Positions 52,965 through 61,732 of a stretch of DNA of 64,000 bases are shown piece after piece. Both the position numbers and the translations under genes were made by a program. Every line of letters begins with the position of its first letter. The stretch's first letter is position 1. The DNA lies in the NCBI GenBank assembly GCA_001683825.1, contig LXTR01000028.1:19949-83948 (forward strand), written 5' to 3'. The notes under the pieces were generated by a model. It did not search any database and was not told the DNA's origin. It was given only the letters and a program-made list of their open reading frames with translations. Origin of the DNA: Flavobacteriaceae bacterium CP2B (lineage in GTDB: Bacteria; Bacteroidota; Bacteroidia; Flavobacteriales; Flavobacteriaceae).

Positions 52965-53456
52965 CTAATCCTTGCGGTAGGCAATGCTGTCGCCCGGCTG
53001 CAGGCCCCATTGGGCTGCCAGGCCGGCATTGACCTCCAGTACATATTGTACGGGCACAACGGAGGAAAGGCCCTTTTCATCCAGGGGTTGGGCATTTTCC
53101 GTGATACTGCCCACCTTTTTGTCAGCCCTGATGAAGATCAGGTCCAGCGGGATTTTTGTATTCTTCATGTAGAAGGAATGCATGGCCTCTTCCGGGAAGA
53201 CAAAGAGCATTCCCTGTCCTTTTTCCATGGTATTCCGGTACATCAGGCCTGTCTGGGTCTCGTAGTCGGTATCGGCAATTTCTATATCCAGGCGTGCCAG
53301 CAATGAATCGGTCCCTTTTCTGAACACCGAAAGCTCCCCCTCTTTTTTAAAGGTGATGGGCGCGGTCTTAACTACTTTGGTAGCGGTGTCCTTGCACGCC
53401 AGGGCAGGGGCGAGGACCCAAGCCAGCAGGAGGGCAAAAAAACATACTCGTTTCAT
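52965..53456 (-). CDS. DUF192 lipoprotein
   Basis: A 163-residue protein with an N-terminal export signal ending ALACK (possible lipid Cys21). The rest is the DUF192 beta-barrel domain: LDIEIADTDYETQTGLMYRNTMEKGQGMLFVFPEEAMHSFYMKNTKIPLDLIFI, then GSITENAQPLD and YVLEVNAGLAAQWGLQPGDSI. The domain is widespread and has no established activity. It follows lgt by 50 bp, the usual neighbour in this phylum, and probably shares its transcript. Confidence 0.88.
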   Translation of the reverse strand: MKRVCFFALLLAWVLAPALACKDTATKVVKTAPITFKKEGELSVFRKGTDSLLARLDIEIADTDYETQTGLMYRNTMEKGQGMLFVFPEEAMHSFYMKNTKIPLDLIFIRADKKVGSITENAQPLDEKGLSSVVPVQYVLEVNAGLAAQWGLQPGDSIAYRKD

Positions 53457-53506
53457 GGTTCAACTTCTATGGCCACAGCATCGGGGAGCACTCCCACGGG
53501 GTTTTT

Positions 53507-54466
53507 TCATGCTGCTTTGGGTTTTCTGAAAACAAAATAGAGTCCCAGCGCGATAAAGGGGATGCTCAGCCACTGTCCCGTAGAAAGCAGGCCAAGAGAT
53601 TCTTCGAAGCCCCCCTGGCTCTTCTTGACAAACTCTACGAAAAAGCGGATGGTCCAGAGTAAGATCAGGAACATCCCGAATAAAAAGCCCGGGCGCGACC
53701 CCTTGTCGGTTTTCCAGTAAAAATAATACAGGATGAGGAACACAAAGATATAGCAGACCCCCTCATACAATTGGGCAGGGTGCCTGTAGGGGATGGTATT
53801 GAGGTATTCCAGGAATTTTGGGTTGTTTTCTATGGCGGCATAAGCGGCATTGACGCTGCGTTCCTTGGTGATGGCCAGGGCCGCCGAAGCGGGCATGTCA
53901 TCTGAATCCCGTATAAAACGCGTGGCAAAAAGGAAGGATTTATCGACCGCCTTGCCGTTGATCTCTGAGTTGAAAAAATTCCCCAGCCGTACAAAAAAGG
54001 CCCCTATGGCAACCGGTATGACCACACGGTCCAGGACCCAAAGCATCTTCATGTCCTGGTATTTCCGGGTATAGAGGTACATCCCTATAATGATCCCAAT
54101 TGCGGCCCCATGGCTGGCAAGGCCTGTAAAACCTGAGAATTCATACCCTTTGATGAAGCCAAAGAGTGTCCCCCCGGCACTTTCCCGTATGGGCAATAAA
54201 ATTTCCAGGAGATGGTCCTGGTAATAGGCCCAGTCATAGAAGAAGACGTGGCCCAGGCGGGCACCCAGCATCGTTGCCACCACGGTATAGATGAAAAGCG
54301 CATCGAGTTTTTCCAGCGATTTATCTTCCCTCTGGAAGATTTTTTTCGTCAGGAACCAGCCCACGCCAAACGCCACAATCCACAAGAGGTTGTAGTATTT
54401 GATTTGTAGGAAGCCAATTTTGAAAAGGGTGTCGTCGGGATTCCAGGTAAACCCTAGTAGGTACAT
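53507..54466 (-). CDS. lgt: Prolipoprotein diacylglyceryl transferase
   Basis: A 319-residue membrane enzyme that attaches diacylglycerol to the lipobox Cys of lipoproteins, such as the many encoded in this window. The ATG at 54466 (MYLLGFTWNPDDTLF) is taken; 38 extra upstream codons have no family likeness and run into the repeat region. About seven membrane segments are seen, with the catalytic/binding parts GLASHGAAIGI, FFVRLGNFFNSEINGK (the Lgt signature with Arg and Asn-Glu) and YRHPAQLYEG, and RFFVEFVKKSQ near the C terminus. A soluble insertion of about 45 residues after the signature (ATRFIRDSDDMPASAALAITKERSV) is normal in Flavobacteriia. Confidence 0.93.
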   Translation of the reverse strand: MYLLGFTWNPDDTLFKIGFLQIKYYNLLWIVAFGVGWFLTKKIFQREDKSLEKLDALFIYTVVATMLGARLGHVFFYDWAYYQDHLLEILLPIRESAGGTLFGFIKGYEFSGFTGLASHGAAIGIIIGMYLYTRKYQDMKMLWVLDRVVIPVAIGAFFVRLGNFFNSEINGKAVDKSFLFATRFIRDSDDMPASAALAITKERSVNAAYAAIENNPKFLEYLNTIPYRHPAQLYEGVCYIFVFLILYYFYWKTDKGSRPGFLFGMFLILLWTIRFFVEFVKKSQGGFEESLGLLSTGQWLSIPFIALGLYFVFRKPKAA

Positions 54467-54764
54467 ACTGCCAATTTTTGAGCGACTAAGATAGTTATTT
54501 AAGCGAAAGTAGGGGGTATAATCAAGGCAGTATTCCTTGCCGGGTTGGGATGTGGTGTGGTGTCGGGAAATGCGGGGCATTTGGGATAGGGGGATCCACC
54601 ATTCTGCGGGAACCCATGCTGGACGGAGCTGGTCCTACCGACCCCGTTCGTGGTTGGTGGTGGCTGCAATTACGATCGGAGATGGCTATAATCCAGGGTT
54701 TTCGGGGGATGCGACAGGAAACTTTTTGGGCGGGGGGTAGGGTCGTAAAAAAGGAAAAAGGGGT

Positions 54765-54802
54765 ACCCGCGGCAGCGGTTATTGGTTGGGGCCATGAGCC
54801 CC
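54765..54802 (+). repeat. Repeat unit 0 (degenerate)
   Basis: GGCAGCGGTTATTGG followed by GGGGCCATGAGCCCC (54788-54802). It keeps the GCAGCGGTT part and a perfect second hairpin but lacks the first arm of hairpin 1. Confidence 0.45.
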
Positions 54803-54942
54803 TCCCCGTTCAAAGGTACTCTGGTCGACGGCAAAAAGCCTGCATGAAAGACCGTGATTCCTCCCTGCCCGGTTTCTGGCTGCCGGCAATCAACCGCGGA
54901 AGGGGGGCGGAATTACCATGCATTCCCGTTTTTGCCATTATC

Positions 54943-55001
54943 CTGCATGCATTTTGCAGCGGGTTCGGTGATCTTGATCCCTGGGGGAGGGGGGTGCCCC
55001 C
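54943..55001 (+). repeat. Repeat unit 1
   Basis: Hairpin 1 at 54943-54959 (CTGCA/TGCAG, 5-bp stem). Hairpin 2 at 54983-55001, G-run then GTGCCCCC. Confidence 0.7.
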
Positions 55002-55089
55002 ATTAGAAAAACCTTTACGTGGACGGGATGCGCCACATTCCCGGGAAAGTGTCCGATGCGTCCCAGGTCCCCTTTGCTTGTTTCCGTTT

Positions 55090-55151
55090 CACTGCATGCA
55101 TTTTGCAGTGGTGGCAGCTACCTTTTAACCGGGGAGGGGATACGTATCCCC
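55090..55151 (+). repeat. Repeat unit 2
   Basis: Hairpin 1 CACTGCA/TGCAGTG (55090-55110, 7-bp stem). Hairpin 2 GGGGATACGTATCCCC (55136-55151), a perfect palindrome. Confidence 0.75.
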
Positions 55152-55262
55152 CTGACGAATTCTCCCCAAAGAACCCCCTCAACACAAAGGTACCCCGGAA
55201 AGGATGTGGTTACCTGACCGCCTTTTAAAACGGGTTAAAACTTCCGGTTGCTTTTTCCGCTG

Positions 55263-55325
55263 CGCTGCATGCATTTTGCAGCGGTTGCCAGTAGCTTGTG
55301 ACCCGGGGCGGGGGGTAAGCCCCCC
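55263..55325 (+). repeat. Repeat unit 3
   Basis: Hairpin 1 CGCTGCA/TGCAGCG (55263-55283, 7-bp stem). Hairpin 2 GGGGGGTAAGCCCCCC (55310-55325), flanked by CCGGGGC and GG. Confidence 0.75.
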
Positions 55326-55413
55326 GGCCCCCGAATAACTGCCAGGGCCGTATCCTAATACGTCGTCGCATTGCGAAATACAAGACCAATCCTTTATCCG
55401 GCCTAAGGGTTCC

Positions 55414-55473
55414 CTGAATGCATTTTGCAGCGGGCTGGGCTATCTTGATAACAGGGGCGGGGTTGTCTACCCC
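55414..55473 (+). repeat. Repeat unit 4
   Basis: Hairpin 1 CTGAATGCATTTTGCAG (55414-55430), with one mismatch in the stem. Hairpin 2 GGGGTTGTCTACCCC (55459-55473). Confidence 0.7.
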
Positions 55474-55564
55474 GTATAGGTATAGCCGCAAATACTGCAA
55501 CTTGCCAGACCTCCAATCCCCGGATAAACGGGCCATTGCTTGGCCTGCTATTTTTCCATTTTCC

Positions 55565-55623
55565 CGAATGCCTGTTGCAATGGTTTGGGAGACCCCGGTT
55601 GCCGGGGTGGGGCGTAGTACCCC
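55565..55623 (+). repeat. Repeat unit 5 (degenerate)
   Basis: CGAATGCCTGTTGCAATGG replaces the core of hairpin 1. Hairpin 2 GGGGCGTAGTACCCC (55609-55623) is intact, at the usual distance. Confidence 0.55.
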
Positions 55624-55707
55624 TGTTTAAACGACACAACTACCAGGCGCTATGCGTGGCGGCAATACCGATTGGGTTCCTGGCAAACAGGCATGCCATT
55701 GTGGAAG

Positions 55708-55944
55708 CTAGGGGTCATCCGGCCCGGGAACCGGATCGTAGCCCGAACCACCCCATGGATGACAACTGCTGATCCTCTTGATGGCCAACCACCCCCCCCT
55801 GAACAGGCCATGTTTCCGAAGCGCTTCCAGGGTGTATTGGGAACAGGTAGGCGAATAACGGCAGGAAGCGGGCAACCATGGCGAAATAAGGTATTGGTAC
55901 AACCTTACCAAAAACACAAATGGGGCGATGAGCAGCTTTTTCAT
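55708..55944 (-). CDS. yidD: Membrane protein insertion efficiency factor YidD
   Basis: A 78-residue protein with the full YidD pattern: [67 protein letters not shown]. It has the amphipathic N-terminal helix and the three conserved Cys. It helps YidC insert proteins into the inner membrane. Length is normal. It lies 72 bp behind cysS on the same strand. On its other side the hairpin-repeat region separates it from lgt. Confidence 0.93.
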   Translation of the reverse strand: MKKLLIAPFVFLVRLYQYLISPWLPASCRYSPTCSQYTLEALRKHGLFRGGWLAIKRISSCHPWGGSGYDPVPGPDDP

Positions 55945-56016
55945 GGTATTCTGTCGCTTTACGGGCCGGGTTCGGATAGGTGCGCAAACCCCGGCTGGTA
56001 CCCCCGGGTAGTTACT

Positions 56017-57504
56017 TTAGCCGGATACGCTGAAGCTGGTGCCTTCCTTTCCGTCCTTTAATTGGATCCCCAGGGCCGCCAGTTGATCCCTGATACGGTC
56101 TGAAGTGGCAAAATCCCTGTTGGCACGGGCTTCGTTCCGCAGCGAGATTAGCAGTTCCATTACCCCATCGAGTTTGTTGGAATCGGCAGCACCGCCGGCG
56201 GTTTTTCCTTCCAGGCCCAACAAATCGTAAACAAAAGCCTGCATGCTGGCCTGGAGCAATTCCTTGTCTTCCTGGGTGATGTCCGATTTGCGTTCCTTGA
56301 TCAGGTTGATCTGCTTTACGGCTTCAAAGAGGTGAGCGATGAGGATGGGGGTATTGAAATCGTCATTCATGGCATCATAGCACTTCTGTCGCCAGGCAGC
56401 CACATCGAAATCGGAACTGCTGGAAGTGTTGAGCCACTCCAGTGCCTCCATGGCCTCCATCAAACGGTGGTACCCTTTTTCTGACGCTAACAGGGCCGAT
56501 TCGCTCAGGTCCAGAATACTGGAATAGTGCGCCTGCATCATGAAAAAACGCACCACGGCCGGACTAAAAGGCTTGCTGAAGATGTTGTTCTCTCCCGTGA
56601 ATATTTCGTTGGGCAGGATATTATTCCCGGTAGATTTGGCCATTTTCTTCCCGTTTAAGGTCAGCATGTTGGCATGTAACCAATAGTTTACAGGGCTTTT
56701 CCCATAACTTGCTTCGGCCTGTGCGATCTCGCATTCGTGGTGGGGAAATTTCAGGTCCATCCCACCCCCGTGTATATCAAAAGTCTTCCCCAGGTATTTG
56801 GTGCTCATGGCCGTGCATTCCAGGTGCCAGCCCGGGAAGCCATCGCCCCAGGGGGAAGGCCAGCGCATAATATGCTGGGGTTCTGCCCGTTTCCAAAGCG
56901 CAAAATCCTGGGGGTTCCTCTTTTCGTCCTGGGCCGTAAGGTCGCGGGTATTGGCGATCATATCCTCTAACTTCCTCCCGCTCAACTTGCCATACGCATG
57001 TGATTTGTTGAACTTGACCACATCAAAATACACCGAGCCATTGGCTTCGTAAGCAAAACCATTTTCAAGGATCTCCTTGATGATCTCGATCTGTTCGATA
57101 ATATGCCCGGTAGCCGTGGGCTCTATACTGGGGGGAAGGATGTTGAATTTCTGAAGGATGTTGTGGAAATCAACGGTGTACCGTTGTACCACTTCCATGG
57201 GTTCTATTTGCTCCAGCCGTGCTTTTTTGGCGATCTTGTCTTCCCCTTCGTCCGCGTCATCCTCCAGGTGGCCGGCATCGGTGATGTTGCGCACATAACG
57301 CACTTTGTATCCCAGGTGCCTGAGGTAACGAAAAATCATGTCAAAGGAAAGGAAGGTGCGGCAATTGCCCAGATGGACGTTGCTGTAGACCGTGGGGCCG
57401 CAGACATACATGCCCACATGGCCTTCGTTCAAGGGTTCAAATAGCTCTTTGGAACCGGATAGGGAATTATGGATCTTTAGGGGTTGGCTCTTATATAGTT
57501 GCAT
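56017..57504 (-). CDS. cysS: Cysteinyl-tRNA synthetase
   Basis: A 495-residue class I aminoacyl-tRNA synthetase charging tRNA-Cys. The catalytic domain has [16 protein letters not shown] (the HIGH motif as HLGN, with a zinc-binding Cys), [12 protein letters not shown] and [10 protein letters not shown] (other zinc ligands) and KKMAKSTGN (the KMSKS loop, as KMAKS). The DALR and C-terminal helical parts run from about 345 to 485. It is complete and of normal length. It follows folE by 5 bp, so folE, cysS and yidD form an operon. Confidence 0.96.
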   Translation of the reverse strand: MQLYKSQPLKIHNSLSGSKELFEPLNEGHVGMYVCGPTVYSNVHLGNCRTFLSFDMIFRYLRHLGYKVRYVRNITDAGHLEDDADEGEDKIAKKARLEQIEPMEVVQRYTVDFHNILQKFNILPPSIEPTATGHIIEQIEIIKEILENGFAYEANGSVYFDVVKFNKSHAYGKLSGRKLEDMIANTRDLTAQDEKRNPQDFALWKRAEPQHIMRWPSPWGDGFPGWHLECTAMSTKYLGKTFDIHGGGMDLKFPHHECEIAQAEASYGKSPVNYWLHANMLTLNGKKMAKSTGNNILPNEIFTGENNIFSKPFSPAVVRFFMMQAHYSSILDLSESALLASEKGYHRLMEAMEALEWLNTSSSSDFDVAAWRQKCYDAMNDDFNTPILIAHLFEAVKQINLIKERKSDITQEDKELLQASMQAFVYDLLGLEGKTAGGAADSNKLDGVMELLISLRNEARANRDFATSDRIRDQLAALGIQLKDGKEGTSFSVSG

Positions 57505-57509
57505 GGGTG

Positions 57510-58199
57510 CTAAACGCCATTAAAATTGGTATCCAGGTTGATGTAGTCCAGGAACTCCCTGCGAACGCTTTCTTCCTTGAATTTACCGCCAAATTCTGCG
57601 GTGACCGTACTGCTTTCCACATCGCGTATGCCCCTTGAGTTCACGCATAGGTGTTTGGCATCGATGACACAGGCCACGTCATCGGTCCCCAGTACCCGTT
57701 GTAATTCCTTTACGATCTGTATGCTCATGCGCTCCTGTACCTGCGGCCTCTTGGCAAAATAATCGACAATACGGTTCATCTTGGAGAGCCCCACCACCGT
57801 GCCATTGGAAATATAGGCAATGTGCGCCTTCCCCACGATGGGAAGCAGGTGGTGTTCACAAGTGGAATAAACGGTGATGTTTTTTTCCACCAGCATTTCC
57901 CCGTATTGGTATTTGTTGGAAAAGGTCGACGATTTTGGGCGCCTCTTGGGGTGGAGCCCACTGAAGATCTCCGTGACATACATTTTGGCCACCCGGTCTG
58001 GCGTCCCTTTCAGGCTGTCATCTTCAAGGTCGAGCCCCAGGGTATGCATGATCTCCCTGACATTTTCCCGGATGCGCGCAATTTTCTCATCATCGCTGAG
58101 GGTAAAAGCGTCTTTGCGCATCGGGGTTTCCCCGGTAGACGAAATATGATCGTCCCCCATGGCTTCGTATTGCTCTTTCAAGGTGCTGTCAATTTTCAT
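57510..58199 (-). CDS. folE: GTP cyclohydrolase I
   Basis: A 229-residue enzyme converting GTP to dihydroneopterin triphosphate, first step of folate and pterin synthesis. The ATG at 58199 is chosen because the 43 upstream codons would encode a hydrophobic stretch foreign to this cytosolic enzyme. Motifs are [41 protein letters not shown] (zinc Cys and catalytic His), [22 protein letters not shown] and [15 protein letters not shown] (second zinc Cys). First gene of the folE-cysS-yidD operon, divergent from the T9SS gene. Confidence 0.95.
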   Translation of the reverse strand: MKIDSTLKEQYEAMGDDHISSTGETPMRKDAFTLSDDEKIARIRENVREIMHTLGLDLEDDSLKGTPDRVAKMYVTEIFSGLHPKRRPKSSTFSNKYQYGEMLVEKNITVYSTCEHHLLPIVGKAHIAYISNGTVVGLSKMNRIVDYFAKRPQVQERMSIQIVKELQRVLGTDDVACVIDAKHLCVNSRGIRDVESSTVTAEFGGKFKEESVRREFLDYINLDTNFNGV

Positions 58200-58336
58200 A
58201 GGATGGTGCCCGTTTCGAAGGGCAAAGATATACATAAAATGCCACTTAATGGCCCGATTCCACCCGTACACAACATAAATTAGTGTTAAGGAAAACAAGC
58301 CAATACCTTTATTTTTCTGAATATCCATGGCAGTGT

Positions 58337-60139
58337 ATGAACCTTAAGGGCTTGTTTTTTACCATCGTGCTGATGCTGGCTACCTATGCCTTGCGGTCAC
58401 AGGTATCCCCGGATTGCCTCAATGCCATTCCTATCTGTAACGATACCCCGGTAAACGCGGGGACCCAGGGCTACGGGCAGGACGATTTCAATGGGGCCCA
58501 GTTCAGCGGTTGCCTGGAACAGACCCTGACAGGGGCCATAGAATCCAATTCGGCCTGGTACCGTTTCAGGACGGGGGCTTCGGGCCAACTGGGCTTCAAT
58601 ATCGGCTTTGATATCGATGAGGATTGGGATTTCGCCCTTTACCAAACGGACGACTGCGGAAACCTGGGTGATCCTGTGCGCTGCAATTTCTTCGACAATA
58701 GCGACCGGGAAGCGTATATGGGGGTGGGGGAAGACCCTACAGGTAGTACCTCGACCGTGCTCTATGAAGATTGGTTGCAGGTAAATCCCGGGGAAGACTA
58801 CTACTTGCTCATCAATAATTTCAGTAACACCAACTCAGGTTTTTCCATACAGTTTACCGGGGCTATTTTCCAGACAAACCCGTATGACGCCCTGGATTGC
58901 TCTATTATCAGTAACCTGCTGGGGCCCCCGGTTGCCGCCTGTGACAACGAAGTGGTCGTCCTTGACGCCACCACACCCAATGCCCTCAATTATACCTGGT
59001 ACCAGGATACCGGTAGCGGGTACCAACAGCTGGCTGGGGTCAATACCCCTACCTACCAGGTGCCCGCCTCTGCCTTCTACCGCGTGGAGGTGGCCACCCC
59101 CTCTGGAAATATCTACAGCGATGTACAGGTGGGGTTCAGTACCGCCCCCACCACCTTCCCCCTGTCGGATGAGGTGTTCTGCACCCAATCAGGGTCCCTG
59201 GACCTGAATGCCAAAGACGTTGAAGCCCTGGGCGGACAGGACCCTGGGTTGTTTGTCGTGAGTTACCACCCCTCCCTCAATGATGCGAACCTGGGCACCA
59301 ATGCCCTGCCAAAAAACTATCCCCTGGTGCCGGGTACCCAATCTGTCTATGTGAGGACCACTTCGGTTGCCAATGGGAAATGCTACGATATATCCCAACA
59401 ATTTACCCTGCAGGTGGCTGCGCCACCCATACTGGATTTCCCGACAGAAGTTCCCATTTGTGAGGATGGAGGGGCTGTTACCATTGGAGATACCACCCCC
59501 GATCCAAATAGTACCTATACCTGGGACAGCGGGGAACAAACCCCCACCATCACGGTTTCGGGTAGCGGGGCCTATACCCTTACCGTGACCAACACCCAGG
59601 GCGGTAACGGCTGCAGCGAGCGCTGGACCGTGAATGTGGTCATTTCCGAGCCTCCGGGGATCAGCGATGTCATCATCTCCGACCTGCAGGAAAACAATAC
59701 CGTGGAGGTGGTGACGGATGTGGTGGGAACTTTTGAATACCAGCTGGATAGCGGCCCTTTCCAAAGTGGCAATCGCTTTGCCAATGTGAGCCCGGGTATC
59801 CATACGGTCACCGTTAGGGACCTGCTGGGTTGCGGGGCTGTAAGTGAGGACATCAGCGTGGTGGGCTTCCCCAAGTTCTTTACGCCCAATGGGGACGGGA
59901 ATAACGACTACTGGCATATCGTGGGGATCCAAGAGTTGAATGAACCCGTGGTCTTTGTGTACGACCGTTACGGAAAACTACTCAAGCAGTTGTATCCTAA
60001 CAGTCCGGGTTGGGACGGCACTTTCAACGGCCGGGAATTGCCCTCCTCTGACTACTGGTTCAGGTTGAGCTACCTCAATAATGACGGGCAACGCGTAGAT
60101 GCCCGGCACCTTAACAGCCATTTCGCTTTAAAGCGGTAA
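58337..60139 (+). CDS. Secreted protein with T9SS type B sorting domain, copy 1
   Basis: A 600-residue exported protein (signal peptide MNLKGLFFTIVLMLATYALRSQ, start 58337). After an N-terminal beta domain with paired Cys (SPDCLNAIPICND, NSAWYRFRTGASGQLGFNI, DWDFALYQTDDCG) come Ig-like or PKD-like segments (about 200-510). The C-terminal gliding-motility-associated domain follows: FPKFFTPNGDGNNDYWHIVGI, VFVYDRYGKLLKQL, GWDGTFNGRELPSSDYWFRLSY. That tail directs export by the Type IX system and, as type B, attachment to the surface through SprF-like partners. The cargo role (adhesion or binding) is unknown. The next gene is a paralogue with the same ends. Confidence 0.9.
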   Translation: MNLKGLFFTIVLMLATYALRSQVSPDCLNAIPICNDTPVNAGTQGYGQDDFNGAQFSGCLEQTLTGAIESNSAWYRFRTGASGQLGFNIGFDIDEDWDFALYQTDDCGNLGDPVRCNFFDNSDREAYMGVGEDPTGSTSTVLYEDWLQVNPGEDYYLLINNFSNTNSGFSIQFTGAIFQTNPYDALDCSIISNLLGPPVAACDNEVVVLDATTPNALNYTWYQDTGSGYQQLAGVNTPTYQVPASAFYRVEVATPSGNIYSDVQVGFSTAPTTFPLSDEVFCTQSGSLDLNAKDVEALGGQDPGLFVVSYHPSLNDANLGTNALPKNYPLVPGTQSVYVRTTSVANGKCYDISQQFTLQVAAPPILDFPTEVPICEDGGAVTIGDTTPDPNSTYTWDSGEQTPTITVSGSGAYTLTVTNTQGGNGCSERWTVNVVISEPPGISDVIISDLQENNTVEVVTDVVGTFEYQLDSGPFQSGNRFANVSPGIHTVTVRDLLGCGAVSEDISVVGFPKFFTPNGDGNNDYWHIVGIQELNEPVVFVYDRYGKLLKQLYPNSPGWDGTFNGRELPSSDYWFRLSYLNNDGQRVDARHLNSHFALKR

Positions 60140-60272
60140 CCTGCCGCATCCCCCTCGCGTTTTCAACACCCATTGATCGATAATCGGCATAAAATACCGA
60201 TGAAGATATACTAAACAGGGGACCATCGAGTTATAGATATGTCAACCAAAAAAAATCATAGCCCCACCCCTT

Positions 60273-61685
60273 ATGCGGACACTTCTTATTTTAGGCTGTT
60301 TGCTATTAGGAGCCTTTGGTGCCCTTGCTCAGAACTCCCCCGATTGCCGAAGTGCCATCCCGGTTTGTGCCGATACCGTCATTGTGGCTTTTGCCGACGG
60401 GGCTGGCGATATAGATGATTTTGACCCGGATGTCATCCGCCAGAGCGGGTGCCTGGAAAAAGGAAGTGTAAGCTCGGCAAATATCGAAAACAACACCTCC
60501 TGGTATGTTTTCCGGGCGGGGACCGACGGGCAAATAGGTTTTGATATCGAGGCCCTGCCTTCTACAGGGAATACCATCACCGCCGAATGGGACTTTGCCC
60601 TTTATGGCCCGGATACCGATTGCGCCAATATCTCCAACGGCACCGCCCAGCCCATTCGCTGTAATTATGAAGTGAACAACACCCGATTTACCGGGGTCGG
60701 GGTCAACCCCGAAAACGGACAGCAAGGAGAACCCCCGTTGACCGCCAACCAAAACACCTACGATGTATGGTTGGATGTACGGGAAGGGGAGCTCTATTAT
60801 TTGCTGATCAATAATTTCAATACCAATTTTGATGGCGACCCCGAACCCTATACCCTTACTTTTACAGGGAGGTCCGTGGAGGCCGACCAGGATACGGCCC
60901 TGGATTGTACCCTCAGGGACGAGTTTTTGGGATTGGATATTGTGGCCTGTGAAGGCGACCCCGATATCGTGCTCAGTGCGCTGAGGTCCCCTGCCGGCCC
61001 CGATATTGCCAGTGTGGTATGGGAAGTGGATTATGAAGATGACGGGGTAAGGGATGCCGTTTTACCCGGGACAGGGCCTTTTGGGGCCGAATACACTGTT
61101 ACCAGCCCCAATTCCGGCCGCTATTTCGTGACCATTCAAACAACCCTTAACACCACCATTACAGACGATATCCTCATTACGTTCTACGGGGTTCCGGTCC
61201 TGGACCGTGTGGATATCCTGGACGACCTTTCTGACAGCAACAACATCGAGGTCTTCGTGCAGGGCGATGGGGATTACGAATACGCTATCAACGGAGGCGA
61301 ATTTCAGGATTCGCACGTCTTTATGGATGTTCCCCCCGGCGAGAATACCGTGGTGATCAACGATAAGAACGGCTGTGGGATGACAGATCCCATCCCCTTC
61401 CTGGTAGTGGGCTACCCTAAGTTTTTTACCCCGAATGGCGATGGCATTCACGATGCCTGGAACGTGTTGGGCATAGAAACCCTGACAGACCCCACCGTGT
61501 TCATTTTTGACCGGTATGGGAAACTGCTCAAGCAACTGGATGAAACAACCATCGGCTGGGACGGTACCTTTAACGGACGACCCATGCCTTCTTCAGATTA
61601 TTGGTTCCGGCTGGATTATTCCAGGGACGAAAGCGGGATCGTGGTCGCCAATACCATCCGTACCCATTTCAGCCTGGTGCGATAA
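60273..61685 (+). CDS. Secreted protein with T9SS type B sorting domain, copy 2
   Basis: A 470-residue paralogue of the preceding gene with fewer middle domains. Signal peptide MRTLLILGCLLLGAFGALAQ, then the same N-terminal domain (SPDCRSAIPVCADT, NTSWYVFRAGTDGQIGFDI, EWDFALYGPDTDC, LYYLLINNFNTN), one Ig-like segment (about 215-300), and a complete type B tail (YPKFFTPNGDGIHDAWNVLGI, VFIFDRYGKLLKQL, GWDGTFNGRPMPSSDYWFRLDY). It lies 133 bp behind copy 1. The pair probably arose by duplication with loss or gain of Ig repeats. Surface-exposed or secreted by the Type IX system; the function is unknown. Confidence 0.9.
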   Translation: MRTLLILGCLLLGAFGALAQNSPDCRSAIPVCADTVIVAFADGAGDIDDFDPDVIRQSGCLEKGSVSSANIENNTSWYVFRAGTDGQIGFDIEALPSTGNTITAEWDFALYGPDTDCANISNGTAQPIRCNYEVNNTRFTGVGVNPENGQQGEPPLTANQNTYDVWLDVREGELYYLLINNFNTNFDGDPEPYTLTFTGRSVEADQDTALDCTLRDEFLGLDIVACEGDPDIVLSALRSPAGPDIASVVWEVDYEDDGVRDAVLPGTGPFGAEYTVTSPNSGRYFVTIQTTLNTTITDDILITFYGVPVLDRVDILDDLSDSNNIEVFVQGDGDYEYAINGGEFQDSHVFMDVPPGENTVVINDKNGCGMTDPIPFLVVGYPKFFTPNGDGIHDAWNVLGIETLTDPTVFIFDRYGKLLKQLDETTIGWDGTFNGRPMPSSDYWFRLDYSRDESGIVVANTIRTHFSLVR

Positions 61686-61710
61686 AAAAAAGGCCGGAAA
61701 CCCCGGCCTT
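61684..61710 (-). terminator. Intrinsic terminator between converging T9SS and fadL-like genes
   Basis: Stem AAGGCCGG (61690-61697) with CCGGCCTT (61703-61710). On the minus strand it runs into a T-tract (A-run 61684-61690), 22 bp beyond the porin stop. On the plus strand the tail (TTGTAT) is poor. Confidence 0.75.
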
Positions 61711-61732
61711 GTATCCATTATATCCATTTCCT

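Larger units (their letters stand above)
54765..55623 (+). repeat. Array of about six 60-bp two-hairpin repeats
   Basis: Each unit is 59-63 bp: a T/C-rich lead, hairpin 1 with the near-invariant sequence CTGCATGCATTTTGCAG (loop TGCATTT), about 25 bp, then hairpin 2 of form GGGG(C/A)GGGG-loop-CCCC. Four good copies start at 54943, 55090, 55263 and 55414. A degenerate one starts at 55565 and a more degenerate one at 54765. Core spacing is about 149, 173, 149 and 151 bp. Stem bases vary in pairs: hairpin 1 is CACTGCA/TGCAGTG in one copy and CGCTGCA/TGCAGCG in the next, while the hairpin 2 loops differ in every copy. The orientation given is that in which hairpin 1 comes first; transcription is unknown. 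Confidence 0.75.
54467..55707. other. 1.24-kb gene-free region between lgt and yidD, with hairpin repeats
   Basis: No frame here encodes a recognisable protein and composition is unlike coding DNA: long G and C runs and stops in all frames. It contains the two-hairpin repeat array described separately (54765-55623) and a perfect AAATGC-GGG-GCATTT hairpin at 54568-54582. Between the repeat units lie unrelated 88-111-bp spacers. lgt and yidD usually lie closer together in related bacteria, so this looks like an insertion or expansion. Confidence 0.7.

Noticed and set aside
52925..53095. N-terminal extension of the GNAT protein
   Set aside because: It would overlap the DUF192 gene in another frame and has no domain; the ATG at 52924 begins the normal GNAT fold.
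54550..55128. 192-codon open frame on the plus strand in the lgt-yidD gap
   Set aside because: Composition is Arg/Gly/Trp/Pro-rich without any domain, it runs through two of the hairpin repeats, and other frames there are equally open because of the high G+C. No signal peptide or promoter fits.
54943..55623. CRISPR array
   Set aside because: Repeats are 59-63 bp and degenerate, spacers are 88-111 bp, and no cas gene is near. Neither the length nor the uniformity fits.
54943..55623. Gene-less integron cassette array (attC sites)
   Set aside because: I found no consistent RYYYAAC/GTTRRRY pair at the unit ends and no integrase, and the units carry two separate hairpins.
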